A DNA stretch of 64,000 nt, from the NCBI RefSeq assembly GCF_016613415.1, contig NZ_JACWCT010000125.1:1-64000 (forward strand), given 5' to 3'. Origin of the DNA: Methylobacterium ajmalii. Lineage in GTDB: Bacteria > Pseudomonadota > Alphaproteobacteria > Rhizobiales > Beijerinckiaceae. Both the position numbers and the translations under genes were made by a program. Below the pieces are notes generated by a model that was given only the letters and a program-made list of their open reading frames with translations, was not told where the DNA came from and did no database searches. Shown in pieces: positions 1 through 8,358 of the stretch (its first letter is position 1; the number at the start of each line of letters is the position of its first letter).

Positions 1-195
1 CGGGCGGCTCTGCGCGCGGCCGAGGCCGGCCCGTTGCGGGCGGCGGGCGCCGCCCTCCTCGCGGCGTGCCGCGCCGGCCCGGCGGAATCACGCCGCACCG
101 CGACCCGCGTCGTGGCCGATCTCGCCACCGCGTCCTATGTCGTCGAGGGGCAGGGCCGCGTGCTGCGGCGCCTCGGCCTGTGGGGTCGCGGATAG
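1..195 (+). CDS. C-terminal end of a FUSC-type efflux pump (partial)
   Basis: The frame is open from the first base of the window to a TAG stop at 193-195 and encodes the last 64 residues of a protein that starts upstream. The tail is Ala/Arg-rich and ends in LRRLGLWGRG. On its own it is too short to classify. The assignment to the FUSC/AaeB aromatic-acid exporter family is inferred from the two genes that follow 3 and 208 bases later, DUF1656 and an HlyD adaptor, because the order FUSC-DUF1656-HlyD is the usual layout of such efflux operons. The membrane core of the pump lies outside the window. Confidence 0.6.
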   Translation, partial: RAALRAAEAGPLRAAGAALLAACRAGPAESRRTATRVVADLATASYVVEGQGRVLRRLGLWGRG

Positions 196-198
196 GTC

Positions 199-393
199 AT
201 GTTCCACGAGCTGACGGTCGGCGGGGTGCTGGTCTCCCCCTTCGTCGCCTATGCGGCGCTCGCCCTGGCGATCCTGCTCGCCCTGCGGCCATTCTTGCGA
301 ATGCTGCGGTTCGAGCGCGCCTTCGCGAACCCGCCGCTGGCGGAAGCCGGAATCTACGTCTGCATCCTGGCGCTGTTGATCGTGATGGTCTGA
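199..393 (+). CDS. DUF1656 (AaeX-like) small membrane protein
   Basis: A 64-residue protein with two hydrophobic segments (about residues 10-30 and 48-63) separated by a basic stretch. Size, the opening FHELTVGGV and the position between a FUSC pump remnant and an HlyD adaptor fit the DUF1656 family, whose E. coli member is AaeX. These proteins lie in the inner membrane with aromatic carboxylate or drug efflux pumps; their exact role is not known. The ATG at 199 is 3 bases after the preceding stop, so it is translated as part of the same operon, and the next gene starts 10 bases after its stop. Confidence 0.85.
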   Translation: MFHELTVGGVLVSPFVAYAALALAILLALRPFLRMLRFERAFANPPLAEAGIYVCILALLIVMV

Positions 394-403
394 GGAGAGA
401 ATC

Positions 404-1582
404 GTGGCGGTCAAGCGGACGACCCGGGGACGGCGCGCCTTGCGGATCCTGGCGACGCTCGTGGTGCTGGCGCTCGCCGCCGGCGCCGCCCTGGTCGTCT
501 GGCAATACTACGTAACCGCGCCATGGACCCGGGACGGCCGGGTGCGGGTGCAGGTCGCGAGCGTCGCCCCCCAGGTCTCGGGCCAGATCACCGAGCTGCG
601 GGTGGTCGACAACCAGCTCGTGCGCAAGGGCGACGTGCTCTACGTGATCGACCCGCTCGACTTCAAGATCGCCCTGGATTCGGCGAAGGCCGAGGTCGAG
701 AACCGCGCCGCCGACCTCCAGGTCAAGCGCGCCCAGGCCGCCCGGCGCGAGGCGCTGACCACGGTCTCGACCTCGATCGAGGAGAAGCAGCAATTCGCCG
801 GTACCGCCAAGCAGGCGGAGGCGGCCTTCGCGGCGGCCCAGGCGCAGGCCGCGCAGGCCGAGATCAACCTGAAGCGCACGGAGGTGAGGAGCCCCGTCAA
901 CGGCTACGTCACCAACCTGCTCCTGCGGGTCGGCGACTACGCGAGTGCGGGCACCCGCAACATCTCGGTCATCGACGCCGATTCGTACTGGATCGACGGC
1001 TACTTCGAGGAGACCAAGATGGATCACATCCGGGTCGGCGATCCGGCGACCGCAGCGCTGATGGGCTACGCCGCGCCGATCCGCGGCCGGGTCGAGAGCA
1101 TCACCCGGGGCATCAGCACCTCCAATGCCGCGGCGAGCACGCAGGGCCTGCCGAGCGTCGACCCGGTCTATACCTGGGTGCGCCTCGCCCAGCGGGTGCC
1201 GGTGCGCATCCGCATCGATACGGTGCCGGAGAACGTCGCCCTCGTCGCCGGCATGACGGCGACGGTCTCGGTCGGCGCCTATGCCGAGCACGACGACCGC
1301 TTGCGCACCACGTTCACCGACTTCCTCGCGCGGATCGGGCCGCGGCGGAAGGACGATTCCGCGGTGTCGCCGGCCGGCGTCACCACGACCGTGAAGGGCC
1401 CGCACGACGTCTCGACCCTTCCCACCCCCGACCTGAGGACGGCGCCGAGCGCCGACCAGATCGCGCCGGGCATCGCGCCGGGCATCAACCAGGCGCCGGA
1501 GACGGCGGCACCGAAGGAGAGTCCCGGCAAGGAGTCGCGCGGCCCGCACCGTCAGGGCAGCGGCCGCACCGCCCGGGATTGA
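404..1582 (+). CDS. HlyD/EmrA-type periplasmic efflux adaptor
   Basis: A 392-residue membrane fusion protein that would link an inner-membrane pump to an outer-membrane channel. One N-terminal membrane anchor (about residues 12-34) is followed by a biotinyl-lipoyl-like half barrel (about 45-85), an Ala/Glu/Gln-rich coiled coil (about 90-155), the second barrel half with the motif RTEVRSPVNGYVTNL, and a beta-barrel domain. The last 60 or so residues are Pro/Ala-rich and unusual for the family. The start is GTG, with GAGGAGAGA just before it. It is the third gene of the FUSC-DUF1656-HlyD operon. The substrate cannot be told; aromatic acids are typical for relatives. Confidence 0.9.
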   Translation: MAVKRTTRGRRALRILATLVVLALAAGAALVVWQYYVTAPWTRDGRVRVQVASVAPQVSGQITELRVVDNQLVRKGDVLYVIDPLDFKIALDSAKAEVENRAADLQVKRAQAARREALTTVSTSIEEKQQFAGTAKQAEAAFAAAQAQAAQAEINLKRTEVRSPVNGYVTNLLLRVGDYASAGTRNISVIDADSYWIDGYFEETKMDHIRVGDPATAALMGYAAPIRGRVESITRGISTSNAAASTQGLPSVDPVYTWVRLAQRVPVRIRIDTVPENVALVAGMTATVSVGAYAEHDDRLRTTFTDFLARIGPRRKDDSAVSPAGVTTTVKGPHDVSTLPTPDLRTAPSADQIAPGIAPGINQAPETAAPKESPGKESRGPHRQGSGRTARD

Positions 1583-1626
1583 CACGCTCCCGCTTCGCAC
1601 GGCACAGGAGGGGGGCTTCACCGCGC

Positions 1627-1713
1627 GCGGGCGTGGCGGAATTGGTAGACGCAGCGGACTCAAAATCCGCCGTCCTCACGGATATGTCGGTTCGAGTCCG
1701 ACCGCCCGCACCA
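1627..1713 (+). tRNA. tRNA-Leu(CAA)
   Basis: An 87-base cloverleaf with acceptor arm GCGGGCG/CGCCCGC, D arm containing GGCGGAATTGGTAGAC, anticodon stem GCGGA/TCCGC around the loop CTCAAAA (anticodon CAA, reading UUG), a long class II variable arm, and the T loop TTCGAGT. The 3' end ACCA is encoded in the DNA. The long variable arm and the discriminator A agree with leucine identity. It stands alone 44 bases after the efflux operon and ends 15 bases before the 3' end of the opposite-strand MocR gene. Confidence 0.97.
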
Positions 1714-1728
1714 CCCTCCTGGCGATAT

Positions 1729-3117
1729 TCAGGCCTCCGGCCTCGCCACGGCGCGGGACAGCACCGGCATCACCCGCCCATCTCCCATCTGCGCCACGTT
1801 GAAGCGCATCCGGTCCGAGGCCGTGCGCGAGACGCTGAACACGTCGCCGGGCGCCAGCACCACGCCCTCGCGCAGGGCCGCCCGGGCGACGCCTGCCGCA
1901 TCGCGCTCGTCGGGCAGCGCGCACCAGAGGTAGAACCCACCCCGCGGCATCAGCCAGGGCCGGATGCTGAGGGAGGCGAGCCGCTCGGCGGTCTCGCGCC
2001 GGGCCCGGGCGAGGCGGCGGCGCAGGGCGTCGAGGTGCTTGCGGTACTGCCCGTCACCGAGCACCCCGGCGACGAGCTCCGCCGCGACCGGGCTCACCCC
2101 GCCGAAATGCGTCGCCACCTGGAGGTCGGTCAGGGCCTCGATCGTGTCGGGGCGGGCCGTGACGTAGCCGCAGCGCACCGAGGCCGAGAGCGTCTTGGAG
2201 AAGCTGCCGATGCGGATCACCCGCTCCAGCCCGTCGAGGGCGGCGAGCCGCGGCGAGGGCTCGGGTTCGAGGGGGGCGAAGATGTCGTCCTCGACGATGG
2301 TGACGTCGTGGGCGGCGGCCGCGTTCAGGATCCGGTGGGCGATGGCCGGGGAGAGCGTGGCGCCGGTCGGGTTGTGCAGCGCCGAATTGGTGAGGTAGAG
2401 GCGCGGCCTCTGCGAGGCGGCTTGCGCGAAGCGCTCCGGGTCCGGCCCGGCCTCGGTCCAGGGCACGCCGATCGCGGTGGCACGGTGGGCGCGCAGCAGG
2501 GCCTGGAAGTTGAAGTAGCAGGGATCGTCCACCAGGACCGCATCGCCCGGGCGCAGCAGCAGGCGGCAGACGAGGTCGACCGCCTGGGTGCCCGACCCGG
2601 TGAGCAGGATCCGGTCCGGGCCGACCGGCAGCCCCTCCTCGGCGAATTGCCGCGCCAGGAGACGGCGCAGGCCGGCCGGCCCCCGGGTGGTACCGTAATC
2701 GGCCAGGACCGCACCCTCGGCCCGGGCGAGGCCGCGGGCGGCGCGGCGCAGGGGCTCGAGCGGCATCCACGAGGCGGGCAGCCAGCCGCAGCCGGGCTTC
2801 GGCGCGTCGGGCTCGCCGTCGAGGGATTGCCGCGAGACCCAGAACGGATCGACCTCCCGGTCGAGGCACGGGCCGATCTCGGCCAGCGTCGGGGGCGGGG
2901 CGGACGAGGCCGCATAGAAGCCCGAGCCCGGGCGCGAGCGTACCGCCCCCTCCGCCGCCAGCCGCTCGTAGGCCTCGGCCACCGTGGAGGGCGAGACGCC
3001 CATGCTGGTGGCGAGCCCGCGGATCGAGGGCAGCCGCTCGCCCGGTGCCAGCCCCCGCGCGGCGATCCGCCCGCGGATCGTGCGCATCACGTCGGCCGTC
3101 CGGCCGCCTTCCGCCAT
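1729..3117 (-). CDS. MocR-type GntR regulator with aminotransferase domain
   Basis: A 462-residue PLP-dependent transcription factor. Residues 5-70 form a GntR winged helix (LPSIRGLATSMGVSPSTVAEAY) and residues from about 110 form an aminotransferase class I fold. The PLP-binding lysine is in SFSKTLSASVRCGY near residue 307, and SGTQAVDLVCRLL is the usual cofactor loop. The longer open frame upstream lacks GntR sequence, so the ATG at 3117 was chosen. It is divergent from the EamA exporter gene at 3269, with paired CCGTACGG motifs between them, the common arrangement for a MocR protein controlling its neighbour. The effector (an amino acid or vitamin B6-related amine) cannot be read from the sequence. 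Confidence 0.92.
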   Translation of the reverse strand: MAEGGRTADVMRTIRGRIAARGLAPGERLPSIRGLATSMGVSPSTVAEAYERLAAEGAVRSRPGSGFYAASSAPPPTLAEIGPCLDREVDPFWVSRQSLDGEPDAPKPGCGWLPASWMPLEPLRRAARGLARAEGAVLADYGTTRGPAGLRRLLARQFAEEGLPVGPDRILLTGSGTQAVDLVCRLLLRPGDAVLVDDPCYFNFQALLRAHRATAIGVPWTEAGPDPERFAQAASQRPRLYLTNSALHNPTGATLSPAIAHRILNAAAAHDVTIVEDDIFAPLEPEPSPRLAALDGLERVIRIGSFSKTLSASVRCGYVTARPDTIEALTDLQVATHFGGVSPVAAELVAGVLGDGQYRKHLDALRRRLARARRETAERLASLSIRPWLMPRGGFYLWCALPDERDAAGVARAALREGVVLAPGDVFSVSRTASDRMRFNVAQMGDGRVMPVLSRAVARPEA

Positions 3118-3129
3118 CGTCGCATCCCT

Positions 3130-3180
3130 CACCGTACGGTCGTTGCGACCCACACAGTTCGGCGCAACCGTACGGGACCG
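3130..3180. promoter_or_regulatory. Probable MocR operator region
   Basis: Two copies of CCGTACGG lie at 3132-3139 and 3168-3175, 36 bases apart and on the same helix face as far as spacing can say. The first is part of the perfect palindrome ACCGTACGGT. The flanks TCGTTGCG and CGCAA are also mirrored. The site fills the gap between the divergent MocR and EamA genes, which suggests control of both (inference). Confidence 0.6.
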
Positions 3181-3268
3181 TGCCTTCCGGGACCAGAGGG
3201 GCGACGATACCCATCCCGCTCGACGCGTGGCTTCGGACGAGGCGCGTCGGCGGAACGGATGGCGGACC

Positions 3269-4129
3269 ATGCAGCGACACGCGGACGGCTGGGGCAGCGG
3301 GCTCCTCGGGGTGGCGATCTTCAGCGGGTCGCTGCCGGCGACCCGGGTGGCGGTGGGCGGGTTCTCGCCGCTGTTCCTGACCTCGGCCCGGGCGGTGATC
3401 GCCGCCGGGCTCGGGGCGGCCCTGCTGTGGGGCCTGCGGCAGGCGCGGCCGGCGCGGGGCGACCTCCCGTCGCTCGCCATCGTGGCGGTCGGCGTGGTGC
3501 TGGGCTTCCCGCTCCTCACGGCGCTGGCGCTCCAGCACGTCACCTCGGCGCATTCGATCGTGTTCATCGGGCTCCTGCCGCTCGCTACCGCCCTGTTCGG
3601 GGTCCTGCGCGGCAATGAGCGGCCGCGGCCGGCCTTCTGGCTGTTCTCCCTCATGGGCAGCGGCGCGGTGGCGGGCTTCGCGCTCGTCCAGGGCGGCGCG
3701 GCCTCGCTCGCCGGCGACCTCCTGATGCTCGCCGCGATCCTGCTCTGCGGGCTCGGCTACGCCGAGGGCGCCGCCCTGTCGCGGCGTCTGGGGGGCTGGC
3801 AGGTGATCTGCTGGGCCCTGGTGCTGGCCCTGCCGGTGATGGGGCCGCTGGCGCTGGCGACCCGGCCGGCGGCGCTCGAAGGGATCGGCGCGCCGGCCTG
3901 GCTCGGGCTCGGCTACGTCTCGGTGTTCAGCATGCTGGTCGGCTTCGTGTTCTGGTATCGCGGCCTGGCGCGCGGCGGCATCGCCGGAGTAGGCCAGTTG
4001 CAGCTGCTCCAGCCTTTCCTGGGCCTGGCGCTGGCCGGCCTGCTCCTCGCCGAGCCGGTCGCCCCGGCGATGATCGCGGTCACGGGACTCGTGGTCCTGT
4101 GCGTGGCCGGCGCCAAACGGTTCGCGTGA
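3269..4129 (+). CDS. EamA/DMT-family transporter
   Basis: A 286-residue, ten-helix membrane protein made of two EamA repeats (about residues 10-140 and 150-284). It has LPATRVAVGGFSP in the first helix pair and GQLQLLQPFLGLALAGLLL near the end, both usual for drug/metabolite exporters of the RhaT/YdcZ type. The ATG at 3269 was chosen because translation upstream of it is not hydrophobic and would overlap the MocR operator. It is divergent from the MocR regulator, which is likely to induce it. Substrates of such pairs are often amino acids or other amines; this one is unknown. Confidence 0.88.
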   Translation: MQRHADGWGSGLLGVAIFSGSLPATRVAVGGFSPLFLTSARAVIAAGLGAALLWGLRQARPARGDLPSLAIVAVGVVLGFPLLTALALQHVTSAHSIVFIGLLPLATALFGVLRGNERPRPAFWLFSLMGSGAVAGFALVQGGAASLAGDLLMLAAILLCGLGYAEGAALSRRLGGWQVICWALVLALPVMGPLALATRPAALEGIGAPAWLGLGYVSVFSMLVGFVFWYRGLARGGIAGVGQLQLLQPFLGLALAGLLLAEPVAPAMIAVTGLVVLCVAGAKRFA

Positions 4130-4197
4130 GCGGACCGCCCCATCCCGGGCCAAGGGCTGACGGCGACGGTTGACGGGGCGTTTACGGCATCGGGCGC

Positions 4198-5187
4198 ATG
4201 TTACGCACCATGCGTCGTGGCATCGTAGCGTTCTCAGCCTTCACGCTCTTCGGCCTGGGGCTCACCGGATGCGCGCTCAATCGATTTGAGCAGCGCGAAC
4301 CCTGGCGGAATCAGGCCGAAGAGGTCTGTCTCGCCCAGAAGCTCGTTCGTGCGAGCGAGGACATCCAGCCGGTCAAGGAGATCGACGGGCCGGGCGTCTG
4401 CGGCATGGTCCACCCGTTCCGGGTGACCCGGCTCGCCGGCGGCACCGTCGCGCTCAAGCAGCGCATGACGCTGGCCTGCCCGATCATCCCGGAGGTGGAG
4501 GCCTGGCTCGCCGGCACGGTGCAGCCGGCCGCCCAGATCTATTTCGGCCAGCCGGTGGTCGAGATGAATTCCGGCTCGTATTCCTGCCGCGGCCGCAACA
4601 ACCAGGTCGGCGCGAAGCTCTCGGAGCATTCGTTCGGCAACGCCGTCGACGTGATGTCCTTCCGCTTCGCCGACGGCTACGTGGTGACGGTGAAAGGCGG
4701 CTGGCGCGGCACGGAAGCCGAGCAGGGCTTTCTGCGCGAGGTCTTTCTCGGCGCCTGCAACCACTTCACCACGGTGCTGGGGCCGGGATCGAACATCTAC
4801 CACTACGACCACCTGCACCTCGATCTGGCCCGGCACGATCCCCGCGGCCTGCGGCGCATCTGCAAGCCGCTGATCAAGTACGAGTCGCAGCTGCCACCCC
4901 CCGGCACGCCGCTCTCGCCGATCCGCAAGAAGCCGGCCTGGCAGCCCGCCCCCGATCCGGCACCGATCGACGTCGAGCAGGACGATCCCTACGGCGTGTC
5001 GCCGACGAGCGCCCGCGACACCGGGTCGAAGCTCGCCCGCGCCCCGGCGCCGCGTCCGGCCCCGGTCCAGGCCTACGCCCCTCCCCCGCCGCACGCGCCG
5101 CGGCCGGCGCTGGCCGCCGAACCCCGGGCCCTGCCCGAGCCGCTGCCGCTCTCGAGCCCGACCTGGTCGTCCGGCCCGATCTACTGA
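4198..5187 (+). CDS. Extensin-like lipoprotein (possible peptidoglycan peptidase)
   Basis: A 329-residue protein of the extensin-like C-terminal family. The N-terminal hydrophobic segment ends in the lipobox LTGC, so it is likely to be a lipoprotein. The core (about residues 45-225) holds SEHSFGNAVDV (His144, Asp152) and HYDHLHLDLAR (His205, His207), the zinc-ligand pattern shared with M15-type D-Ala-D-Ala peptidases. The last 100 residues are Pro/Ala-rich and probably disordered. A second ATG at 4210 is an alternative start. Activity on peptidoglycan is inferred from the metal-site pattern and not shown. Confidence 0.85.
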   Translation: MLRTMRRGIVAFSAFTLFGLGLTGCALNRFEQREPWRNQAEEVCLAQKLVRASEDIQPVKEIDGPGVCGMVHPFRVTRLAGGTVALKQRMTLACPIIPEVEAWLAGTVQPAAQIYFGQPVVEMNSGSYSCRGRNNQVGAKLSEHSFGNAVDVMSFRFADGYVVTVKGGWRGTEAEQGFLREVFLGACNHFTTVLGPGSNIYHYDHLHLDLARHDPRGLRRICKPLIKYESQLPPPGTPLSPIRKKPAWQPAPDPAPIDVEQDDPYGVSPTSARDTGSKLARAPAPRPAPVQAYAPPPPHAPRPALAAEPRALPEPLPLSSPTWSSGPIY

Positions 5188-5206
5188 AGACCCGCGTCGG
5201 GGCGGG

Positions 5207-5635
5207 TCAGGCGACCGCGCCGCCGAGATCCGCCACCACGGCGCGGCGCGCCGCGGCGTCCTCGGCCAGGCGGTGGACGTGCATCTCGGTCGCGCCGCGG
5301 GCGCGGGCCCGGGTGAGCCAGCCGCGGGCGAGGCGCTCGCGCGGGGTCTCGCCGGCGGAGGTCACCGCCACCAGCTCGGCGGTTCCGTCGCCGCCGCGGC
5401 GCACCGCGATCACCACAGCGTCGCCGACCTCGGACGGGTCGTCGTCCAGGGCATGGATCCCCACCACGTAGCGGCGGCCGGACTGGCCGCGCCAGGCGCT
5501 CAGCGGCAGGGCCGGGGTTCCCCGCAGGCTCGTGGCCGTTCTCAGGCGCTCCTCACGCACGTCCGATCTCCTCGCGCGGTCGTTCTGGATGTCCCGCATC
5601 GCCACCGACCAGGACAGGGCTCGTTTGTTCGCCAT
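5207..5635 (-). CDS. Hypothetical protein
   Basis: A 142-residue soluble protein with a basic N-terminus and an Asp/Arg/Ala-rich body (RYVVGIHALDDDPSEVGDAVVIAVRRGG). No family is recognised. There is no signal peptide or membrane segment. The gene is convergent with the extensin-like gene, 19 bases from its stop. A possible promoter on the minus strand (TTGACG at 5667-5672 and TAGGCT at 5643-5648) would place the transcript start very near the ATG, so the mRNA could be almost leaderless (weak inference). An in-frame ATG at 5599 is an alternative start. Confidence 0.65.
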   Translation of the reverse strand: MANKRALSWSVAMRDIQNDRARRSDVREERLRTATSLRGTPALPLSAWRGQSGRRYVVGIHALDDDPSEVGDAVVIAVRRGGDGTAELVAVTSAGETPRERLARGWLTRARARGATEMHVHRLAEDAAARRAVVADLGGAVA

Positions 5636-5769
5636 TTGTTCCAGCCTAGTTCCGATTCCATGGGGCCGTCAAGCACGACCGACCGGTATGACGAAGATCT
5701 GGAGAGGGGGCGAGCGGGGTTCAAGGCGCGGCAGGGCGCGGCGGCCGGAAACCCGGCCGCCGCCCACGA

Positions 5770-6126
5770 TCACCAGCGGTGATGCCAGCCGTGGTGGCCC
5801 CAGCCACCGCCCCAGCCGACGCGGTGCCAGCCGCCGCCATAGCCCCACGGGCGATGCCAGCCGACCCGACGGTACCCGCCATAGCCCCAGGGCCGGTGCC
5901 AGCCGACCCGACGGTAGCCGTAGCCCCAGCGCGGGCCGACGACGACGGTGCGATACCCGACGACCGGGGCGTAGAAGACCCGCGGCCCGAGGTTCGGGCG
6001 GCACCAGCCGCGCCAGTTCCGGTGGAACCCGGGGCCGCAGCCGTCACGCGCCTCGGCGGTCGTTCCCGTGCCGACGACGGCACCGAGAGACAGGATCGCG
6101 GCGCCAGCAACCATGCTCCAACGCAT
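5770..6126 (-). CDS. GCG_CRPN repeat secreted protein
   Basis: A 118-residue secreted protein. A signal peptide (to about residue 25, cut after TAEA) is followed by the diagnostic stretch DGCGPGFHRNWRGWCRPN of the GCG_CRPN prefix-to-repeats family, then by a Gly/Trp/Tyr/His-rich tail in which YRRVGWHRPWGYGG occurs twice in tandem. The function of the family is unknown; such tails suggest a surface or cell-wall role. AGGAGG precedes two adjacent ATG codons (6129 and 6126); the second has better spacing and was chosen. The repeats are also visible in the DNA. Confidence 0.88.
   Translation of the reverse strand: MRWSMVAGAAILSLGAVVGTGTTAEARDGCGPGFHRNWRGWCRPNLGPRVFYAPVVGYRTVVVGPRWGYGYRRVGWHRPWGYGGYRRVGWHRPWGYGGGWHRVGWGGGWGHHGWHHRW
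5839..5923 (-). repeat. Two 42-bp tandem repeats inside the GCG_CRPN gene
   Basis: Two head-to-tail copies of about 42 bases share TGCCAGCCGACCCGACGGTA and CATAGCCCCA and differ at a few positions. They encode the two copies of the 14-residue protein repeat and could change in number by slippage or recombination. Confidence 0.7.
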
Positions 6127-6257
6127 CATATCCTCCTGTTGTGAGGACCATGAAATGCACGAGCGGCCAAAACCGTTGCGAGGTTACGAAGAGTTCATGT
6201 TGGGTGGCGCGCCCGGGTGCTACGGCTGTGCTTGACCCGGCCGGGAGCCGCGGCGCG

Positions 6258-7007
6258 TCAGTCCTGCGCGGCGCGGATCGTCGTCGCGGCCGCCCGGGGA
6301 TCGGCCTCGCGCACCAGGGCGTCGGAGGCGGTTTCGATCCGCTCCTGGAGGGTCGGCAGGAACGTCTCGCGGGGCAGGCCCGGCGGGATCACCGGCAGGA
6401 ACTCGATGACGGCGGTGCCGGGCCGGTAGGTCAGGCGGCGCCGGCCCCAGAACACGCCGGTGTTGAGCGCCACCGGCAGGCAGGGCACGCCGAGGCGGTC
6501 GTACATGTGGGCGACGCCGAACTTGTAGGCCGGCGGCGCGCCGACCGCCCGTCGCGTTCCCTCCGGGAAGATGATCAGGCGGCGGCCGTCGGCCATCGCG
6601 GCGGCGGCCTCCTCGTTCATCAGCGCCAGCGCCCGGGAGCCCTTCGAGCGGTCGATCGCCACCATCTCGCTGCGGGCGAGGTACCAGCCGAACAGCGGCA
6701 GCCACATCAGTTCGCGCTTGAGGATGTAGGTGAAGTCGTCGAGCACCGTGACGAGGGCCAGGGTCTCCAGCGCCGACTGGTGCTTGGCCGCGACCAGCAC
6801 GCCGCCGGCCGGGCGATGCTCGAGACCGCGGAACTCGACCCTGAGGCCGACGATGGCGTGCAGCAGCCGCAGGACGATCCGGCCCCAGGTCTGGGCGAGC
6901 CAGATCACGCTGCGCCGGCTGACGAGCAGCGGCAGGCCGCCGATCAGGAGCGCGGCGGTGACGAGGTAGAACGCGACGGTGAACAGGAACGAGCGGACGA
7001 GCGGCAT
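6258..7007 (-). CDS. 1-acyl-sn-glycerol-3-phosphate acyltransferase family (PlsC-like)
   Basis: A 249-residue membrane-bound acyltransferase. An N-terminal membrane segment (about residues 5-27) precedes the acyl-acceptor motif KHQSALE (about 75-81), a variant of HX4D with Glu as the acid, and FPEGTRR (about 147-153), which binds the phosphate. Members transfer a fatty acyl chain to lysophosphatidic acid or related lysolipids at the inner membrane. The ATG at 7007 is preferred to an in-frame TTG at 7019. The HX4E form is also seen in other lysophospholipid acyltransferases, so the exact acceptor is not certain. Confidence 0.88.
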   Translation of the reverse strand: MPLVRSFLFTVAFYLVTAALLIGGLPLLVSRRSVIWLAQTWGRIVLRLLHAIVGLRVEFRGLEHRPAGGVLVAAKHQSALETLALVTVLDDFTYILKRELMWLPLFGWYLARSEMVAIDRSKGSRALALMNEEAAAAMADGRRLIIFPEGTRRAVGAPPAYKFGVAHMYDRLGVPCLPVALNTGVFWGRRRLTYRPGTAVIEFLPVIPPGLPRETFLPTLQERIETASDALVREADPRAAATTIRAAQD

Positions 7008-7307
7008 GGCGGGCGGCAAAGCGGACCTTCGGGCGGGCGGCCCGATCGCCTCGGGCCCGGCCGCGCGGCGGACGGGGACGCGGCGCCCGGTCGAAGCGCC
7101 GCCCGCGTGATGCGGTGCCTCTCCTTAGAGCATTTCGGCGCCCGCGAAAGGTCGGGCCTGCGTGGGAGGAGAAACGTGCCGCCCGAGGCCCGTGCGACGG
7201 ATGCCGGGCCGGAAAAAACGTGCTTTAAGCCTCGACGGACCCGCGCGACCGAAGACGCGGGCAATCGCAAAGGGCTCGCCGCGAAGCGGGCCGACCAGGA
7301 GGACGCC

Positions 7308-8327
7308 ATGACCACGCTCACGCGCCGCCGCGCGCTGCATCTCGCCGTCGCCGGTGCCGTCGCGGGCCCGGCGGTGCTGCGCATCACGAAGGCGCACGCG
7401 GCCGAGTTCAGCCTCAAGGCCGCCAACAACACCCCGGTCAGCCACCCGCTGACGGTCTACATGACCAAGGCGGCGGACGCGATCCGCGAGGAGACCGGCG
7501 GCAAGGTCGACATCAAGCTGTTTCCCAACAACCAGCTCGGCGGCGACACCGACATGCTGAGCCAGCTGCGCTCGGGCGCGCTGGAGTTCTTCACCCTCTC
7601 GCCGCTGATCCTCGCCACCCTGGTGCCGGCGGCCTCGATCAGCGGCGTCGGCTTCGCCTGGTCGTCCTACGACAAGCTGTGGCCGGCGATGGACGGCGAT
7701 CTCGGCGCCCATGTCCGGGCGCAGATCGAGAAGTCGGGCCTCTTCGCCTTCGACCGGATCTGGGAGAACGGCTTTCGCCAGACCACCTCGTCGAGCAGGC
7801 CGATCCTGAAGCCCGAGGACTTCAAGGGCTTCAAGATCCGGGTCCCGCCGAGCCCGATGTGGACGTCGATGTTCAAGGCCTTCGACGCCGCCCCGATGAC
7901 GATCAACTTCGCAGAGGTCTATTCGGCGCTGCAGACGCGGATCGCCGAGGGCCAGGAGAACCCGCTGACCCTGATCGAAAACGCCAAGCTCTACGAGGTG
8001 CAGAAGTACCTCTCGAAGACCAACCACATGTGGGACGGCTTCTGGCTCCTGTCGAACGGCAAGGTCTGGCGCGGCCTGCCGCAGGACGTGAAGACCGTGG
8101 TGGCCAAGCACTTCAACGCCCAGGCGGTGGCACAGCGCGCCGACATGGCCCAGCGCGCCGGCACGACCGAGCAGGACCTGCGCGGCCGCGGCCTCGACAT
8201 CCGCGACGTCGACACCAAGGCGTTCCAGGCCAAGCTGCAATCGGCCGGGTTCTACAAGGAGTGGAAGGGCAAGTTCGGCGACGACGCCTGGGCGCTCCTC
8301 GAGAAGCACACCGGGCCGATCTCCTGA
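7308..8327 (+). CDS. TRAP transporter solute-binding protein (DctP family)
   Basis: A 339-residue periplasmic binding protein of the DctP family. The N-terminus has a twin-arginine-like signal (TRRRALHLAVAG) ending after AHA. The mature part carries the usual PNNQLGGDTDMLSQLRSG and an arginine-containing KGFKIRVPPSP strand, which in the family binds the substrate carboxylate. AGGAGG lies 4 bases before the ATG. No DctQ or DctM membrane subunit lies in the window, so it is an orphan and must work with a pump encoded elsewhere or as a sensor input. The substrate is probably an organic acid (family knowledge). Confidence 0.92.
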   Translation: MTTLTRRRALHLAVAGAVAGPAVLRITKAHAAEFSLKAANNTPVSHPLTVYMTKAADAIREETGGKVDIKLFPNNQLGGDTDMLSQLRSGALEFFTLSPLILATLVPAASISGVGFAWSSYDKLWPAMDGDLGAHVRAQIEKSGLFAFDRIWENGFRQTTSSSRPILKPEDFKGFKIRVPPSPMWTSMFKAFDAAPMTINFAEVYSALQTRIAEGQENPLTLIENAKLYEVQKYLSKTNHMWDGFWLLSNGKVWRGLPQDVKTVVAKHFNAQAVAQRADMAQRAGTTEQDLRGRGLDIRDVDTKAFQAKLQSAGFYKEWKGKFGDDAWALLEKHTGPIS

Positions 8328-8358
8328 CCGGATCGGCGACGCCCTCGCGGGCGTCGCC

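Noticed and set aside
197..1663. Long antisense frame opposite the HlyD adaptor gene
   Set aside because: Very high Arg/Gly content typical of antisense frames in G+C-rich genes, and it overlaps a clear HlyD gene. Many other long frames across the window were set aside for the same reason.
7120..7170. Possible riboswitch before the TRAP binding protein
   Set aside because: Only a short G+C stem and an isolated AGAGCATTT word are visible. No known riboswitch core was recognised.
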